Program-made: the position numbers and the translations under genes
In this document: piece after piece, positions 21,625-29,952 of the stretch
Position numbering within the stretch: the first letter of the stretch is position 1
How the letters are laid out: each line of letters opens with the position of its first letter
The notes under the pieces: model-generated
Databases searched by the model: none
Told to the model about the DNA's origin: nothing
What the model saw: the letters and a program-made list of their open reading frames with translations, nothing else
Assembly: GCA_017649565.1 (NCBI GenBank)
Contig: JAGCGO010000042.1
Location: forward strand, 62,001 to 126,000
Reading direction: 5' to 3'
Length of the DNA: 64,000 nt
DNA from: Fibrobacter sp.
GTDB lineage: Bacteria; Fibrobacterota; Fibrobacteria; Fibrobacterales; Fibrobacteraceae

Positions 21625-22719
21625 ATGGATATCGGTGCGCTGCATTTTCAGAATCCCGAAGCCTTTTGGCTGCTAGTCTTTGTCCCTATTCTTGTCGTGC
21701 TTTATGTCTACCGCAATAGGCGCCGCAAAAGCACCATCAAGTTCCCCGCGCTTTCCATTGCCAAGATGGCTGTTCCCAGCCGTCGTGTCCGGCTGAGGCA
21801 TATTGTGCCCGCCCTGCGCCTTTTGGCCCTGTGCTGCTTTGTCGTGGCGCTTGCACGCCCGCAAAACGCGATGGAGGTGGAGTATACCTCTACCGATGGC
21901 GTCGATATCATGCTCGCCCTGGACGTCTCCGGCTCCATGGGTACGCTCGACATGCTGACGCGTGCCGAACAGGTCAAGCTCGGCGTAATGAATGCCGAAC
22001 GCCTGCTCAAGAGCGGAGAGTTCTGGAAGTATAGCCGTCTTGGGTACGCCAAGGAAGTCATCGCCGACTTCATCCAGAAACGCCATAGCGACCGTATCGG
22101 CCTTTCCGTGTTTGCCGGGCGCTCCTTCACGCAGTGCCCGCTGACCCTGGATTACGGCTCCCTGCTGGAGATCCTTTCGGCGGTGAACGATTCCACCGCT
22201 ACGGGCAACGGAACGGCCATTGGCGACGGGCTCATGAACTCGCTCGCCCGTATCAAGAAGTCTACCGCGAAGTCCCGTGTCGTCGTGCTCCTCACGGACG
22301 GTAAGGACAACGCAAGCCTTGTTTCGCCCCTGCATGCAGCGGATGTGGCCAAGGCGCTCGGCGTGAAGGTCTACACGGTTGGCGTGGGCAAGAAAAAAGG
22401 CAAGATCCTGGGTTTCCAGCAAAACCCCTGGACGGGCGAGATCTCGTGGGCGGAAAGGGATATCACTCCCGAGGAAGGTATCGACGAGGAAATGCTCAAG
22501 GGCATCGCCCAGAAGACGGGTGGTCGCTTCTATAGGGCCGAGAACAGGGAAGAACTGGAGAACATCTATTCCGAAATTGACGAGCTCGAAAAGACCGAAA
22601 TCGAGACAGTCGCCTATGCGCGCTATTCGGAAAAGTTCTACCCGTGGCTTCTGGTGGGCGCCTTGCTTATTCTGCTTGAGCTCTTGCTGGCCAATACCCG
22701 CTTCGTCAGGATTCCCTAG
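21625..22719 (+). CDS. batA: BatA-like VWA-domain membrane protein
   Basis: Bat proteins are inner-membrane VWA proteins, usually encoded after a MoxR ATPase and a DUF58 protein, with roles in envelope stress. The 364-aa product starts at MDIGALHFQNPEAFWLL; two N-terminal membrane segments (about 15-30 and 55-75) include ALARP, a family hallmark. The VWA domain carries the MIDAS motif DVSGSMG with D100, and later TDGKDN. An insert after MIDAS (LLKSGEFWKYSRLG) is somewhat unusual. A final membrane segment (WLLVGALLILLELLL) sits near the C-terminus. No moxR, DUF58 or batD gene is visible here; batB lies 1.4 kb downstream, separated by a gene on the other strand. Confidence 0.85.
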   Translation: MDIGALHFQNPEAFWLLVFVPILVVLYVYRNRRRKSTIKFPALSIAKMAVPSRRVRLRHIVPALRLLALCCFVVALARPQNAMEVEYTSTDGVDIMLALDVSGSMGTLDMLTRAEQVKLGVMNAERLLKSGEFWKYSRLGYAKEVIADFIQKRHSDRIGLSVFAGRSFTQCPLTLDYGSLLEILSAVNDSTATGNGTAIGDGLMNSLARIKKSTAKSRVVVLLTDGKDNASLVSPLHAADVAKALGVKVYTVGVGKKKGKILGFQQNPWTGEISWAERDITPEEGIDEEMLKGIAQKTGGRFYRAENREELENIYSEIDELEKTEIETVAYARYSEKFYPWLLVGALLILLELLLANTRFVRIP

Positions 22720-22721
22720 CC

Positions 22722-23876
22722 CTAGGGCTCGAAATCGTTCCTCGTGTATAGCGAGGTGGTCGGCTTGAAGCAGTTGTTCTTGGTGTCGTCCAGGAATTCG
22801 ATGACGTTGTTCACTCCCGGCTTGCCGAACTCAGAGTAGTTGATGCTGAATGTTATCGGCCAGGGGGCAAGGCTTTGTAGCTTTGCCGTGTTGCTTGTGG
22901 AAATGAGCATGTTGCAGAAGGCTTCCACGTCGTTCCATGTCTTTTTCTCGAGAACGATGGCGAAGGAATGCTTCTGGTAGTGGGCCAGGAACATGTTGTC
23001 GCTGGTCATGCGCGCCCTCAGGAAGTCGGCGAACGCGATGACGATATCTTCTACCTTTTTCTTGCCGAGCTTGCGCCGGATGTGGCGCATGTTGTCCAGC
23101 GTGATGGTCAAGAGGAAAAGCCTTTGTTCCGACGTCAGGTCGGCGGTCTTGTCGCGGAGGAAGTTGTTGAGCCTGCGTTCGTTGTTGAGTCCGGTCAGGT
23201 GGTCCATCGTGATGAGCGTGCTCTGCTGCGTAATGTGGATGTGCAGGAGCACGAGCGTGATGACCGGCGTGACGATGGGAATTTCTAGCCTCTGTAGCGC
23301 AATCTGGACAAGTATGGCCGCTACGGGAATGGTCATGATCCAGCAGAGGTACTGTTCCTGTCTCCAACCCGTCTTGGTATAGTTCCTATGGGCGGACCTG
23401 AAAGAAATGAAGCTTGCCATCGCTATGTAGAAAATGCAGATGGAGTTTGTGATGGTCCAAAGTTCGGGGATGTTGAAATCCCTCGGAACGCCCGGCTGGA
23501 GCTGGTAGAGTCGTGTCACGCAGTACAGGAGGCCCATGACGAGCGGGATCGTGATGGGAATGGCGTACTTGCGGAAATGATAGGCGCTGCCGTAAATCTT
23601 GTAGTGGACGTACAGGTTCCACAGGTAGGGAATGAACTGCGTTATCGCCGCTGTGAGCACGATGATGACATACTTGATGTCCGGGTTGGAGAACCTTTCG
23701 GGAAACTGGAGCTTTCCGACAATGTCCAGAATGGTTTCCGCGATCATCAGGATGAGAATTTTCTTGAATGTGCGCTCCTCGGGGAACTGCAACAGCGAAA
23801 TGCGGTACTGGTACAGGACCAGCAACAGGGTGGCTGTGCAGCAGATGCCGATTTCTATTAGCGCAACATTGTGCAT
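22722..23876 (-). CDS. Seven-TM membrane protein with degenerate GGDEF domain
   Basis: The first 210 residues form about seven hydrophobic segments, resembling a 7TM sensor module. The C-terminal 170 residues start with MDHLTGLNNERRLNNFL, which is the usual opening of a diguanylate cyclase domain. Where GG(D/E)EF is expected, the sequence reads HYQKHSFAIVLEK, so the active-site loop is lost and cyclase activity is unlikely. It may bind nucleotide or act as a regulatory partner (inference). It is convergent with batA (2 bases between stops) and separates batA from batB. No operon partner on its strand is visible. Confidence 0.75.
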   Translation of the reverse strand: MHNVALIEIGICCTATLLLVLYQYRISLLQFPEERTFKKILILMIAETILDIVGKLQFPERFSNPDIKYVIIVLTAAITQFIPYLWNLYVHYKIYGSAYHFRKYAIPITIPLVMGLLYCVTRLYQLQPGVPRDFNIPELWTITNSICIFYIAMASFISFRSAHRNYTKTGWRQEQYLCWIMTIPVAAILVQIALQRLEIPIVTPVITLVLLHIHITQQSTLITMDHLTGLNNERRLNNFLRDKTADLTSEQRLFLLTITLDNMRHIRRKLGKKKVEDIVIAFADFLRARMTSDNMFLAHYQKHSFAIVLEKKTWNDVEAFCNMLISTSNTAKLQSLAPWPITFSINYSEFGKPGVNNVIEFLDDTKNNCFKPTTSLYTRNDFEP

Positions 23877-24085
23877 TTAAATTCCATGGCCCGAATTGAC
23901 GGGCGTTTCGTTAACGAGATAGCAATATTATAAGAAAAAAGAACGGAAGTGGCAGAATAATTAACGAAAAAAATTTTTTTTCAAAAAAGTATGGTAGTTT
24001 GTTTGTCAACAACTTATGCACTACGTGTCGACAAAATTCGGGAATGGGCGGCGCTGGCAGGAACGCTGGCGTTTTCTGTTCGGTG

Positions 24086-24109
24086 TTTTTTGTATATTCT
24101 GGGTGTTTT
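24086..24109 (+). promoter_or_regulatory. Promoter-like box before batB, twin of the box before batA
   Basis: T6-GTATATTCT-GGGTGTTTT lies about 60 bases before the batB start and matches the element at 21564-21591. Downstream, CTCCCG-TGAG-CGGGAG (24117-24132) could form a leader hairpin just before the AGGAG ribosome site. Confidence 0.45.
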
Positions 24110-24149
24110 TGGAGACCTCCCGTGAGCGGGAGCTCCATAGGAGACTTCA

Positions 24150-25178
24150 ATGCGATTTGCCGAACCCGATTTTTTGTGGTGCCTGTTTACGCTGCCGCTG
24201 TTTGCCCTGTTGTTTGCGTATGCCTATCACCGTCGAAAAAAGCTTGCTTCGCGCTTTGTCTCGCTTTCCATGCTCCCCAAGCTTTCTACGTCGGTGTCCC
24301 CTTGGCGTCGCCTGACCAAGATGCTGCTGCTGTTGCTCGCGCTTGCGTTCCTGTTTGTTGCGCTGGCCCGCCCGCAGTGGGGGCACAAGATGGAACATAT
24401 CGAGCGTAGGGGCCTGGATCTCGTGCTGTTGCAGGACATTTCCCTTTCCATGCTGGCAGAAGACATCAAGCCGAACCGCCTCGTGCGTTCGCGCCACGAG
24501 ATTGCCGCGTTCCTGGAATCGCTTTCGGGCGACCGCGTGGCCCTGGTCGCGTTCAGTGGCGAGGCGCAGGTGATGGTACCGCTCACGCTCGATTACGGCA
24601 CCGTGCAGATGATGTTGCAGGAACTGAATCCGGGCTGGCTGATGCCGGGCACGAATCTGGAGGCTGCCATCCGCAAGGGAATGCAGTTGTTCAAGAATTC
24701 CGGCGGAGCCGGGAAATACTCCGTAATGATTTTGATGAGCGACGGCGAGGAGCTCGAGGCCGAAGCCGTGACTGCCGCGAAGGAAGCCGCCGAACTCGGA
24801 ATCAGGATCTACACGGTGGGTATCGGTTCCCGCGAGGGCGTGCCTATACCGGTAAAGACCAAGAACGGGGAAGTCGCCTACAAGAAGGATATGCAGGGCA
24901 ATATCGTCACGACGCGTCTCGAGGACGGGACTCTCCAGGAAATTGCCAACGTGACCGGCGGCCTGTACTTTTATGCGAACCCGAGCGAGTTCCAGCTGCA
25001 GAAGGTCCTGACCGAGATCGCTACGCTCGAGAAGAAGGACCAGGCGACGGACCGCATGGAAAACTACCAGGACCGCTACCAGATTTTCCTGGGCCTTGCC
25101 GCCCTCCTGTTCCTTGTGGAAGCCCTGGTGTCCGAACGTGGCCGCCGCCGCAAGCAACTTGCCGGCAGGTTCAGCTAG
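24150..25178 (+). CDS. batB: BatB-like VWA-domain membrane protein
   Basis: The 342-aa product has the same plan as BatA: N-terminal membrane segments (FTLPLFALLFAYAY and LLLLLALAFLFVALARPQWG), a VWA domain and a C-terminal membrane helix. The MIDAS motif is QDISLSM with D96, followed by LAEDIKPNRL, which is characteristic of BatB, and MSDGEE. The start follows AGGAG by about 7 bases. It is 1.4 kb from batA on the same strand with its own promoter-like box, so the two are probably separately transcribed but co-regulated (inference). Function in Bacteroides-type bacteria is linked to aerotolerance and envelope maintenance; that role is not proven here. Confidence 0.85.
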   Translation: MRFAEPDFLWCLFTLPLFALLFAYAYHRRKKLASRFVSLSMLPKLSTSVSPWRRLTKMLLLLLALAFLFVALARPQWGHKMEHIERRGLDLVLLQDISLSMLAEDIKPNRLVRSRHEIAAFLESLSGDRVALVAFSGEAQVMVPLTLDYGTVQMMLQELNPGWLMPGTNLEAAIRKGMQLFKNSGGAGKYSVMILMSDGEELEAEAVTAAKEAAELGIRIYTVGIGSREGVPIPVKTKNGEVAYKKDMQGNIVTTRLEDGTLQEIANVTGGLYFYANPSEFQLQKVLTEIATLEKKDQATDRMENYQDRYQIFLGLAALLFLVEALVSERGRRRKQLAGRFS

Positions 25179-25179
25179 T

Positions 25180-25320
25180 ATATACAAGAAGACCCAGTGC
25201 TGCGGGCACTGGGCTCCTAGGGAAGATAGATAAAAGCCTCCCGGGTGGGTTTGACTCTTGAGAGTCGGGCGGCCCGAGCGAACTCGGCAACCGATGTTAT
25301 ATCCACCAGGAAGGCTCATT
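25180..25320 (-). ncRNA. Candidate structured RNA (unrecognised family)
   Basis: A long closing stem pairs 25235-25248 with 25303-25316. Inside it are two perfect 5-bp hairpins (25253-25266 and 25274-25287), giving a three-way-junction shape. Read on the minus strand the closing stem has 13 of 14 pairs, including one G-U; on the plus strand the same positions give a C-A and a G-A mismatch, so the minus strand is favoured. Past it, 25193-25213 forms an 8-bp terminator-like hairpin followed on the minus strand by TCTTCTTGT. No minus-strand gene lies downstream, so it would be a free small RNA rather than a leader. I recognise no known RNA family in it. Confidence 0.45.
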
Positions 25321-25429
25321 AATGAATATACGATGTTTTTGGGTGTTGGGACGATAAAAATATCGAATCGATACTCCAATTTGGATTGATGGGTATTTTG
25401 TGCCGAATCATTTGCTATTTTCTAGCCAA

Positions 25430-26950
25430 ATGCGTAAGTTTGTATCGTTTTCCGCTATTGCCACGCTGGCCCTGGTAGCCTGTTCCGGGGCGCCTACCCC
25501 CGAGACTTCGGCCGGGGAGGCCAGTTCCCGTGTTGCCGCCCAGGATTCCGCGGCGACTTCCGCCCCTGTTGCGGCCGCCCCTGCCGCATCCGCTGTGCCG
25601 GCGAGCTACAAGGACATCGCTTTCCCCGAGTTCCGCTATGTCGCTCCGTACCCGAAGGATTTCAGGGTGCAGCTGTCCGACAGCGTTACGGGTTACGTGG
25701 TGGCAGACCGGACGCTTCCGCTCGTGAACTTTACCGTGTTCTTCGACGAACCGCACGAATCCCTCGGTCTTAAAGACGAGGCCGCCAGCTCCATGGTCGG
25801 TGCCATGTTCCGTCGTGGCGGTGCGGCTGGGATTTCCGCCCGCGCGCTGGACGACTCGCTCGAGTTTGTCAGTGCCGGGATAACGACATCGACGGGTACG
25901 TTCACTTCGTCGTTTGACATTGATTGCCTTTCGAAGGATTTCCCGGCGATGCTTGCGCTGGTGAAGAAAATCGTGAAGGAACCCGCGTTCGACAAGGACC
26001 AGCTCGAAATCGTGAAGGCGAACTTCGTGACCAGTTACGACCGCCGCTACGATACTCCGGGGAAGGTTCTGCAGGCTTTGCAGATGAAGGTCAACTACGC
26101 TCCTTCGCCCAGGCTCTGGGATGCAAACGCCAAGGAATACTCCAAGGTCTCCGTTGCCGACGTGAAACGCCTCTCGAAGGGACTCTTCTCGTCCCGCCGC
26201 ATCATCTTTGCCCTGTCGGGCGACATCGACCGCGATTCCGCGATGGCCGTGCTCAAGGACTTCTTTGCAGACCTCCCGACGGCTCCGGTCACCGTGAAGG
26301 AACCGCCGAAACCGCTCGAGTTCCTGCGCAAGCCGGGTGTGTACGTGGTGGACCGCGACATTACCCAGGCGAACATCGTGATGAACCAGCCGTTCGTGCG
26401 CAGGCCTAATCCCGATTACTATCCTGCCGCCGTCGCAAGCTTCATCCTTGGCGGGGGAAGCTTCTCTAGCCGCCTGATGAACCGCGTGCGTAGCGACGAG
26501 GGCCTTGCCTATAGCGTCTACAGTGCTGTCGGGAACGAATACCGCGACACTGCACTCACGACCATCGCATTGCAGACCAAGGTGGAGTCGGTCGATTTCG
26601 CTATCAAGCTCGTGTTCGAGGAAGTCGACAAGCTGGCGAAGGAAGGCCCGACCGTCGATGAACTTGCCCAGGCGAAGAAGTCCCTGGTCGAGAGTCTGCC
26701 GAGCCTGTTCGATTCCCCCGAGGCGACTGCCGTCATCTTTGCGAAGGGCGAACTCCTGGGCAAGACCGACGACCACTACCTTGAATACGTGAAGGAAATC
26801 AACGCGGTGACTGCCGAGCAGGTGAAGGCGATGATCGCCAAGTACTTCAGCCGCGACAAGATGACGATTTCCATTGTCGGTCCGGTGGCGAAGTTCGATG
26901 CGCTAAAACCCTTTACGGTCCTTTCTCTGGACAGTCTTGAATTCAGGTAG
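25430..26950 (+). CDS. M16-family (insulinase-like) lipoprotein lacking the zinc motif
   Basis: M16 proteins are two-domain clamshell peptidases, commonly paired as an active and an inactive subunit. ATG 25430 starts a lipoprotein signal with lipobox LVAC at about residue 18, then an Ala/Ser/Pro-rich spacer. Two M16 repeats follow (about 65-250 and 270-500). The HxxEH zinc motif expected after the first strand is absent; the region reads FFDEPHESLGLKDEAASSMVGAMF. The second half keeps the family R/Y pattern (SSRLMNRVRSDEGLAYSVYS). It therefore looks like the non-catalytic partner, anchored in a periplasm-facing membrane. No active M16 gene is adjacent. The next gene starts 3 bases after its stop, suggesting co-expression. 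Confidence 0.82.
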   Translation: MRKFVSFSAIATLALVACSGAPTPETSAGEASSRVAAQDSAATSAPVAAAPAASAVPASYKDIAFPEFRYVAPYPKDFRVQLSDSVTGYVVADRTLPLVNFTVFFDEPHESLGLKDEAASSMVGAMFRRGGAAGISARALDDSLEFVSAGITTSTGTFTSSFDIDCLSKDFPAMLALVKKIVKEPAFDKDQLEIVKANFVTSYDRRYDTPGKVLQALQMKVNYAPSPRLWDANAKEYSKVSVADVKRLSKGLFSSRRIIFALSGDIDRDSAMAVLKDFFADLPTAPVTVKEPPKPLEFLRKPGVYVVDRDITQANIVMNQPFVRRPNPDYYPAAVASFILGGGSFSSRLMNRVRSDEGLAYSVYSAVGNEYRDTALTTIALQTKVESVDFAIKLVFEEVDKLAKEGPTVDELAQAKKSLVESLPSLFDSPEATAVIFAKGELLGKTDDHYLEYVKEINAVTAEQVKAMIAKYFSRDKMTISIVGPVAKFDALKPFTVLSLDSLEFR

Positions 26951-26953
26951 CGG

Positions 26954-28039
26954 ATGCCTTTTGACTCTGTGATAGGTCTGCTTAAACGCCTGGTATGCGC
27001 CCTTGCCGTGTTGCAGGCGGTGTGCTTTGCGGGTACTCCTGCCGAGTCTAAGAAGGATGCTTCTACCCATATGCTCCCGGTTGCCGAGGCCCGGTTACGT
27101 ACCGCCATCAAGTCCCGTCTTGACAATGAAGACGACTACCGGTCGCTCTGTTCCGGGACCAAGGCCTGCTTGAACATAGATTTCCCGACTTGCCTTGCCG
27201 AAGATCAGGTCCCTTGGCCGAAAGTGAAGTATGACGCGGAATACTGCGCGCCCTTTATCGAGATTACCAAGCGCGGGTTCAAGGCGGATCCCACCGTCCC
27301 GATGTCTGTCGAAATCTATGCCCGTCTCGGCCGCCAGTACCGCGCGATTTACGAGAACAAGGGTACGCTTCCGCTGGGTGCCGACGTCATCAGCTACCTG
27401 TTCGACAACATGCCCTTTACGGCAGAACTGATCAACGCTTACCTGGATTCCCATTACGAACTGAAGTATACGTCCCCGAACCGTCGGTTCTTCTCGGGGA
27501 GCAACGGGCGCAGCCTTTCGGGCGAGTTCTATTGGGCCCTGCAGGACAGTGCCGGACAAAAGCTGGGTATGCGGAACCTGTTCTTCGGCTACGGGCATGC
27601 GAAGATTTTGAAATGGTCCCTGCACGGGACTGCTGTCGCCTACCTGGACATGGACGAGGTCAGCCGGAATGAACTTAAGTACAAGTTAACGGCTATCGTG
27701 TTCCCGGCGAATACCGTGTTGAACTCGATTATGCAGATGAAGGTGTTCAAGAGCGTCGTGAACGAAAAGATTGACAACATCGTCGACGACATCAAGAAGG
27801 CCTCGAAATCCTACTTCTCCGGCAACAAGGAGCCGATGCTCAGGAGTGCCGTGCTGAAGTCCGACGAGAACGTACAGTACATTATCGACTTTGAAAACGT
27901 CGTGAACGGCGGCCATTGGCGCCTTGGTGATTTTGAGAAACTCCAGAAAGAAAGGGCTGAACGGGACAAGAACAGCGTCCCCATCATCATGAACGAAAAA
28001 CCGGCCCCGGCCATCATTGAAAAAAAGAAAGGGAAATAG
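26954..28039 (+). CDS. Secreted protein of unknown function
   Basis: This 361-aa protein is not recognised. It has a hydrophobic N-terminal segment (LVCALAVLQAVCFAG) that looks like a signal peptide. After it come four cysteines in a short stretch (residues about 66-98: CSGTKAC, PTCL, EYC), possibly forming disulphides in the periplasm. The C-terminus is Lys/Pro-rich. It sits between the M16 lipoprotein gene (3-base gap) and the methyltransferase gene (2-base gap), so the three form one transcription unit; what links their jobs is not clear. Confidence 0.7.
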   Translation: MPFDSVIGLLKRLVCALAVLQAVCFAGTPAESKKDASTHMLPVAEARLRTAIKSRLDNEDDYRSLCSGTKACLNIDFPTCLAEDQVPWPKVKYDAEYCAPFIEITKRGFKADPTVPMSVEIYARLGRQYRAIYENKGTLPLGADVISYLFDNMPFTAELINAYLDSHYELKYTSPNRRFFSGSNGRSLSGEFYWALQDSAGQKLGMRNLFFGYGHAKILKWSLHGTAVAYLDMDEVSRNELKYKLTAIVFPANTVLNSIMQMKVFKSVVNEKIDNIVDDIKKASKSYFSGNKEPMLRSAVLKSDENVQYIIDFENVVNGGHWRLGDFEKLQKERAERDKNSVPIIMNEKPAPAIIEKKKGK

Positions 28040-28041
28040 AG

Positions 28042-28689
28042 ATGAGTGAATTGGAATCGTTGCTTGCCCGCGTGACGGAACGCCGTCGTGACCTGCTGAC
28101 GGAAGTCGTCAACCGCCGTACGAGGCATTTCTGCATGGTTCTGGAAGACCTGTTCGACCCGCACAATATTTCGGCAGTCATCCGTACGGCGGAAGTGTTC
28201 GGTCTGCAGGACGTGCATATTATCGAGGAAGACAACGCCTACAGCGTGAACAAGTCCATCCTCAAGGGCAGCTACAAGTGGATGAGCTTGTACCTGTACA
28301 AGAAACGCATGCTCTGCATGGAAAAGCTCCGTGCCAAGGGCTACAAGATTGCTGTCGCGAGCACGAACACCACGAATTCCGTGCTGGATCTCGACTTGAG
28401 CCAGCCCACCGCCTTTTACCTGGGGAGCGAGTTCCACGGGAACCACCCGGATACGCTCGCCCATGCCGACTACGAGTTCAAGCTGCCGCAGTACGGCATT
28501 ACCGAATCCATGAACGTCTCGGTTGCCGGGGGTGTCCTGATGACCTACCTCGACGTCTATATGCAGAGGGAAGGCCGCGAAAAGTTCGCCCTGCCCGCCG
28601 CCGAACGGGACCAGCTGCTGCTGGACTGGCTGGATCGCCACGTGAACGGCATTGAAAACAACAGTCCTATCGTCCGCGTGGACGAATAA
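28042..28689 (+). CDS. trmH: SpoU/TrmH-family RNA 2'-O-methyltransferase
   Basis: SPOUT enzymes of this type methylate ribose in tRNA (Gm18) or rRNA using SAM. The 215-aa product carries the three family motifs: motif 1 DPHNISAVIRTAEVFG, motif 2 AFYLGSEFHG and motif 3 ESMNVSVAGGVLMTYL. Its size and N-terminal layout (VLEDLFDPHN) resemble TrmH rather than the longer RlmB, so tRNA Gm18 is the likeliest target, but this is by family only. Its start lies 2 bases after the preceding stop and is probably translated by coupling. Confidence 0.85.
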   Translation: MSELESLLARVTERRRDLLTEVVNRRTRHFCMVLEDLFDPHNISAVIRTAEVFGLQDVHIIEEDNAYSVNKSILKGSYKWMSLYLYKKRMLCMEKLRAKGYKIAVASTNTTNSVLDLDLSQPTAFYLGSEFHGNHPDTLAHADYEFKLPQYGITESMNVSVAGGVLMTYLDVYMQREGREKFALPAAERDQLLLDWLDRHVNGIENNSPIVRVDE

Positions 28690-28750
28690 GGGCCTTTTTT
28701 GCGTTATTTGGCTATCAGGCGTCCCTAAAATAAACTAGATTGGGAAACAA

Positions 28751-29671
28751 ATGAAAAAGAATTCGGTCCTGTACTTTTCTGTAGGTCTAGTCGTTCTCCT
28801 AGCCGTGGTCGTTTTGGTGTTCGGCATATTCTTCCTGAACGAAAAGGACCCGCGGGAAACGTTTAACACCTTCCATTTGAGGTTTACGCAGGTAAGCACG
28901 CTTGTCCTTGACGACCCTGTCAAGATTAACGGCGTCAAGCTTGGCAAGGTCGAGAATATCGAGTTGTCGGGCCACCGCGTAGTCGTGACGATTCGCCTCC
29001 GTACCGACGTGAGGATTCCGAAAGATTCCGAAATTCGTGTCCAGAACATCGGTATCATGGGTGAACGCCAGATTGGCATCATCCTCGGCGACGAGGAAAA
29101 GTATTTTGCCCCGGGCGATACCATCAACGGGCAGTTCGATGCCGGTATTGCCGAAGCGCTGGGCTTGGCCGGCGAAGTTTGCGACAGCACCAAGGTTTTG
29201 CTCGAATCGGTCAAGGCCGCCCTGAACGGGACCATTTCCAATCCGGAATTCCAGGACCGTTTCAAGACTTTGCTGGACAAGGCCGAAAATCTCGAGGACC
29301 GCCTGATGGGGCTTGTGCAGAATACGGATCCGCAACTGAAGAGAACTCTTGCCGGGCTTAACGAGGCTACGGGCAAGGTGAACCAGCTCGTTGACGGTGT
29401 GAAGCAGCCCATCGACAGTCTCTTTGCTAATACGGACAAGGTGGTGGGCAACGCTAACAACCTCATCGGGGAACTGGAAGGCGTTACCAAGCATCTGGAC
29501 GAACTGGTTGGCCAGGTTCAGGCGAAAACGCAATCCAAGGACAATACCGTTGGGCTCCTGTTGAACGATAAGACGTTGCATGACGACCTTGTCAAGACGG
29601 TTCGTTCTGCGGACAGCCTGTTCAGAATCATTCTTCAGGATGGTCTGGATATTAATGTGGACTTTTTCTGA
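28751..29671 (+). CDS. mlaD: MlaD/MCE-domain protein
   Basis: MCE proteins form periplasmic rings that carry lipids between membranes, usually with an MlaE permease and MlaF ATPase. The 306-aa product has one N-terminal membrane anchor (residues about 6-29) and a single MCE domain (about 38-120; VKINGVKLGKVENIEL and IMGERQIGIILG). A long helical, coiled-coil-like C-terminal region follows (about 145-300). No mlaE or mlaF gene is visible next to it. The next gene is ptsH, 8 bases downstream, so the two are probably on one transcript, an unusual partnership. Confidence 0.85.
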   Translation: MKKNSVLYFSVGLVVLLAVVVLVFGIFFLNEKDPRETFNTFHLRFTQVSTLVLDDPVKINGVKLGKVENIELSGHRVVVTIRLRTDVRIPKDSEIRVQNIGIMGERQIGIILGDEEKYFAPGDTINGQFDAGIAEALGLAGEVCDSTKVLLESVKAALNGTISNPEFQDRFKTLLDKAENLEDRLMGLVQNTDPQLKRTLAGLNEATGKVNQLVDGVKQPIDSLFANTDKVVGNANNLIGELEGVTKHLDELVGQVQAKTQSKDNTVGLLLNDKTLHDDLVKTVRSADSLFRIILQDGLDINVDFF

Positions 29672-29679
29672 GGAAATCG

Positions 29680-29952
29680 ATGATTGTAAAAACTCTAACG
29701 GTCACTAACAAACTTGGCGTGCATGCCCGACCTGCGGGCATGATCGTGGATATCACGGGACAGGCCAAGAGTGATGTTTCCATTGTCTACGAAGGCTCGA
29801 AGGCGAATGCCAAGAGCATTTTGAATGTAATGATGCTTGCGATTCCTGCCGGTTCCGAAGTCAAGTTCGAAGTCGATGGCGAGGATGAAGAAACCATAGT
29901 TCAGCAATTGGAACAACTCTTTAATGACCACTTCAACGAAGAACCGTGTTGA
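29680..29952 (+). CDS. ptsH: HPr phosphocarrier protein
   Basis: HPr carries a phosphoryl group from Enzyme I to EIIA proteins or regulators. The 90-aa product has GVHARPAG with H15 as the phospho-histidine, and NAKSILNVMML with S46, the site used by HPr kinase in many bacteria. The start follows GAGGAA. The Enzyme I start lies inside its end (29-base overlap). No EII permease is nearby, so the pair may serve regulation rather than sugar import (inference). Confidence 0.93.
   Translation: MIVKTLTVTNKLGVHARPAGMIVDITGQAKSDVSIVYEGSKANAKSILNVMMLAIPAGSEVKFEVDGEDEETIVQQLEQLFNDHFNEEPC

Noticed and set aside
25322..25357. 11-codon frame after AGGAAGG within the structured region
   Set aside because: The ribosome-like AGGAAGG is one arm of the closing stem, and the peptide has no support.
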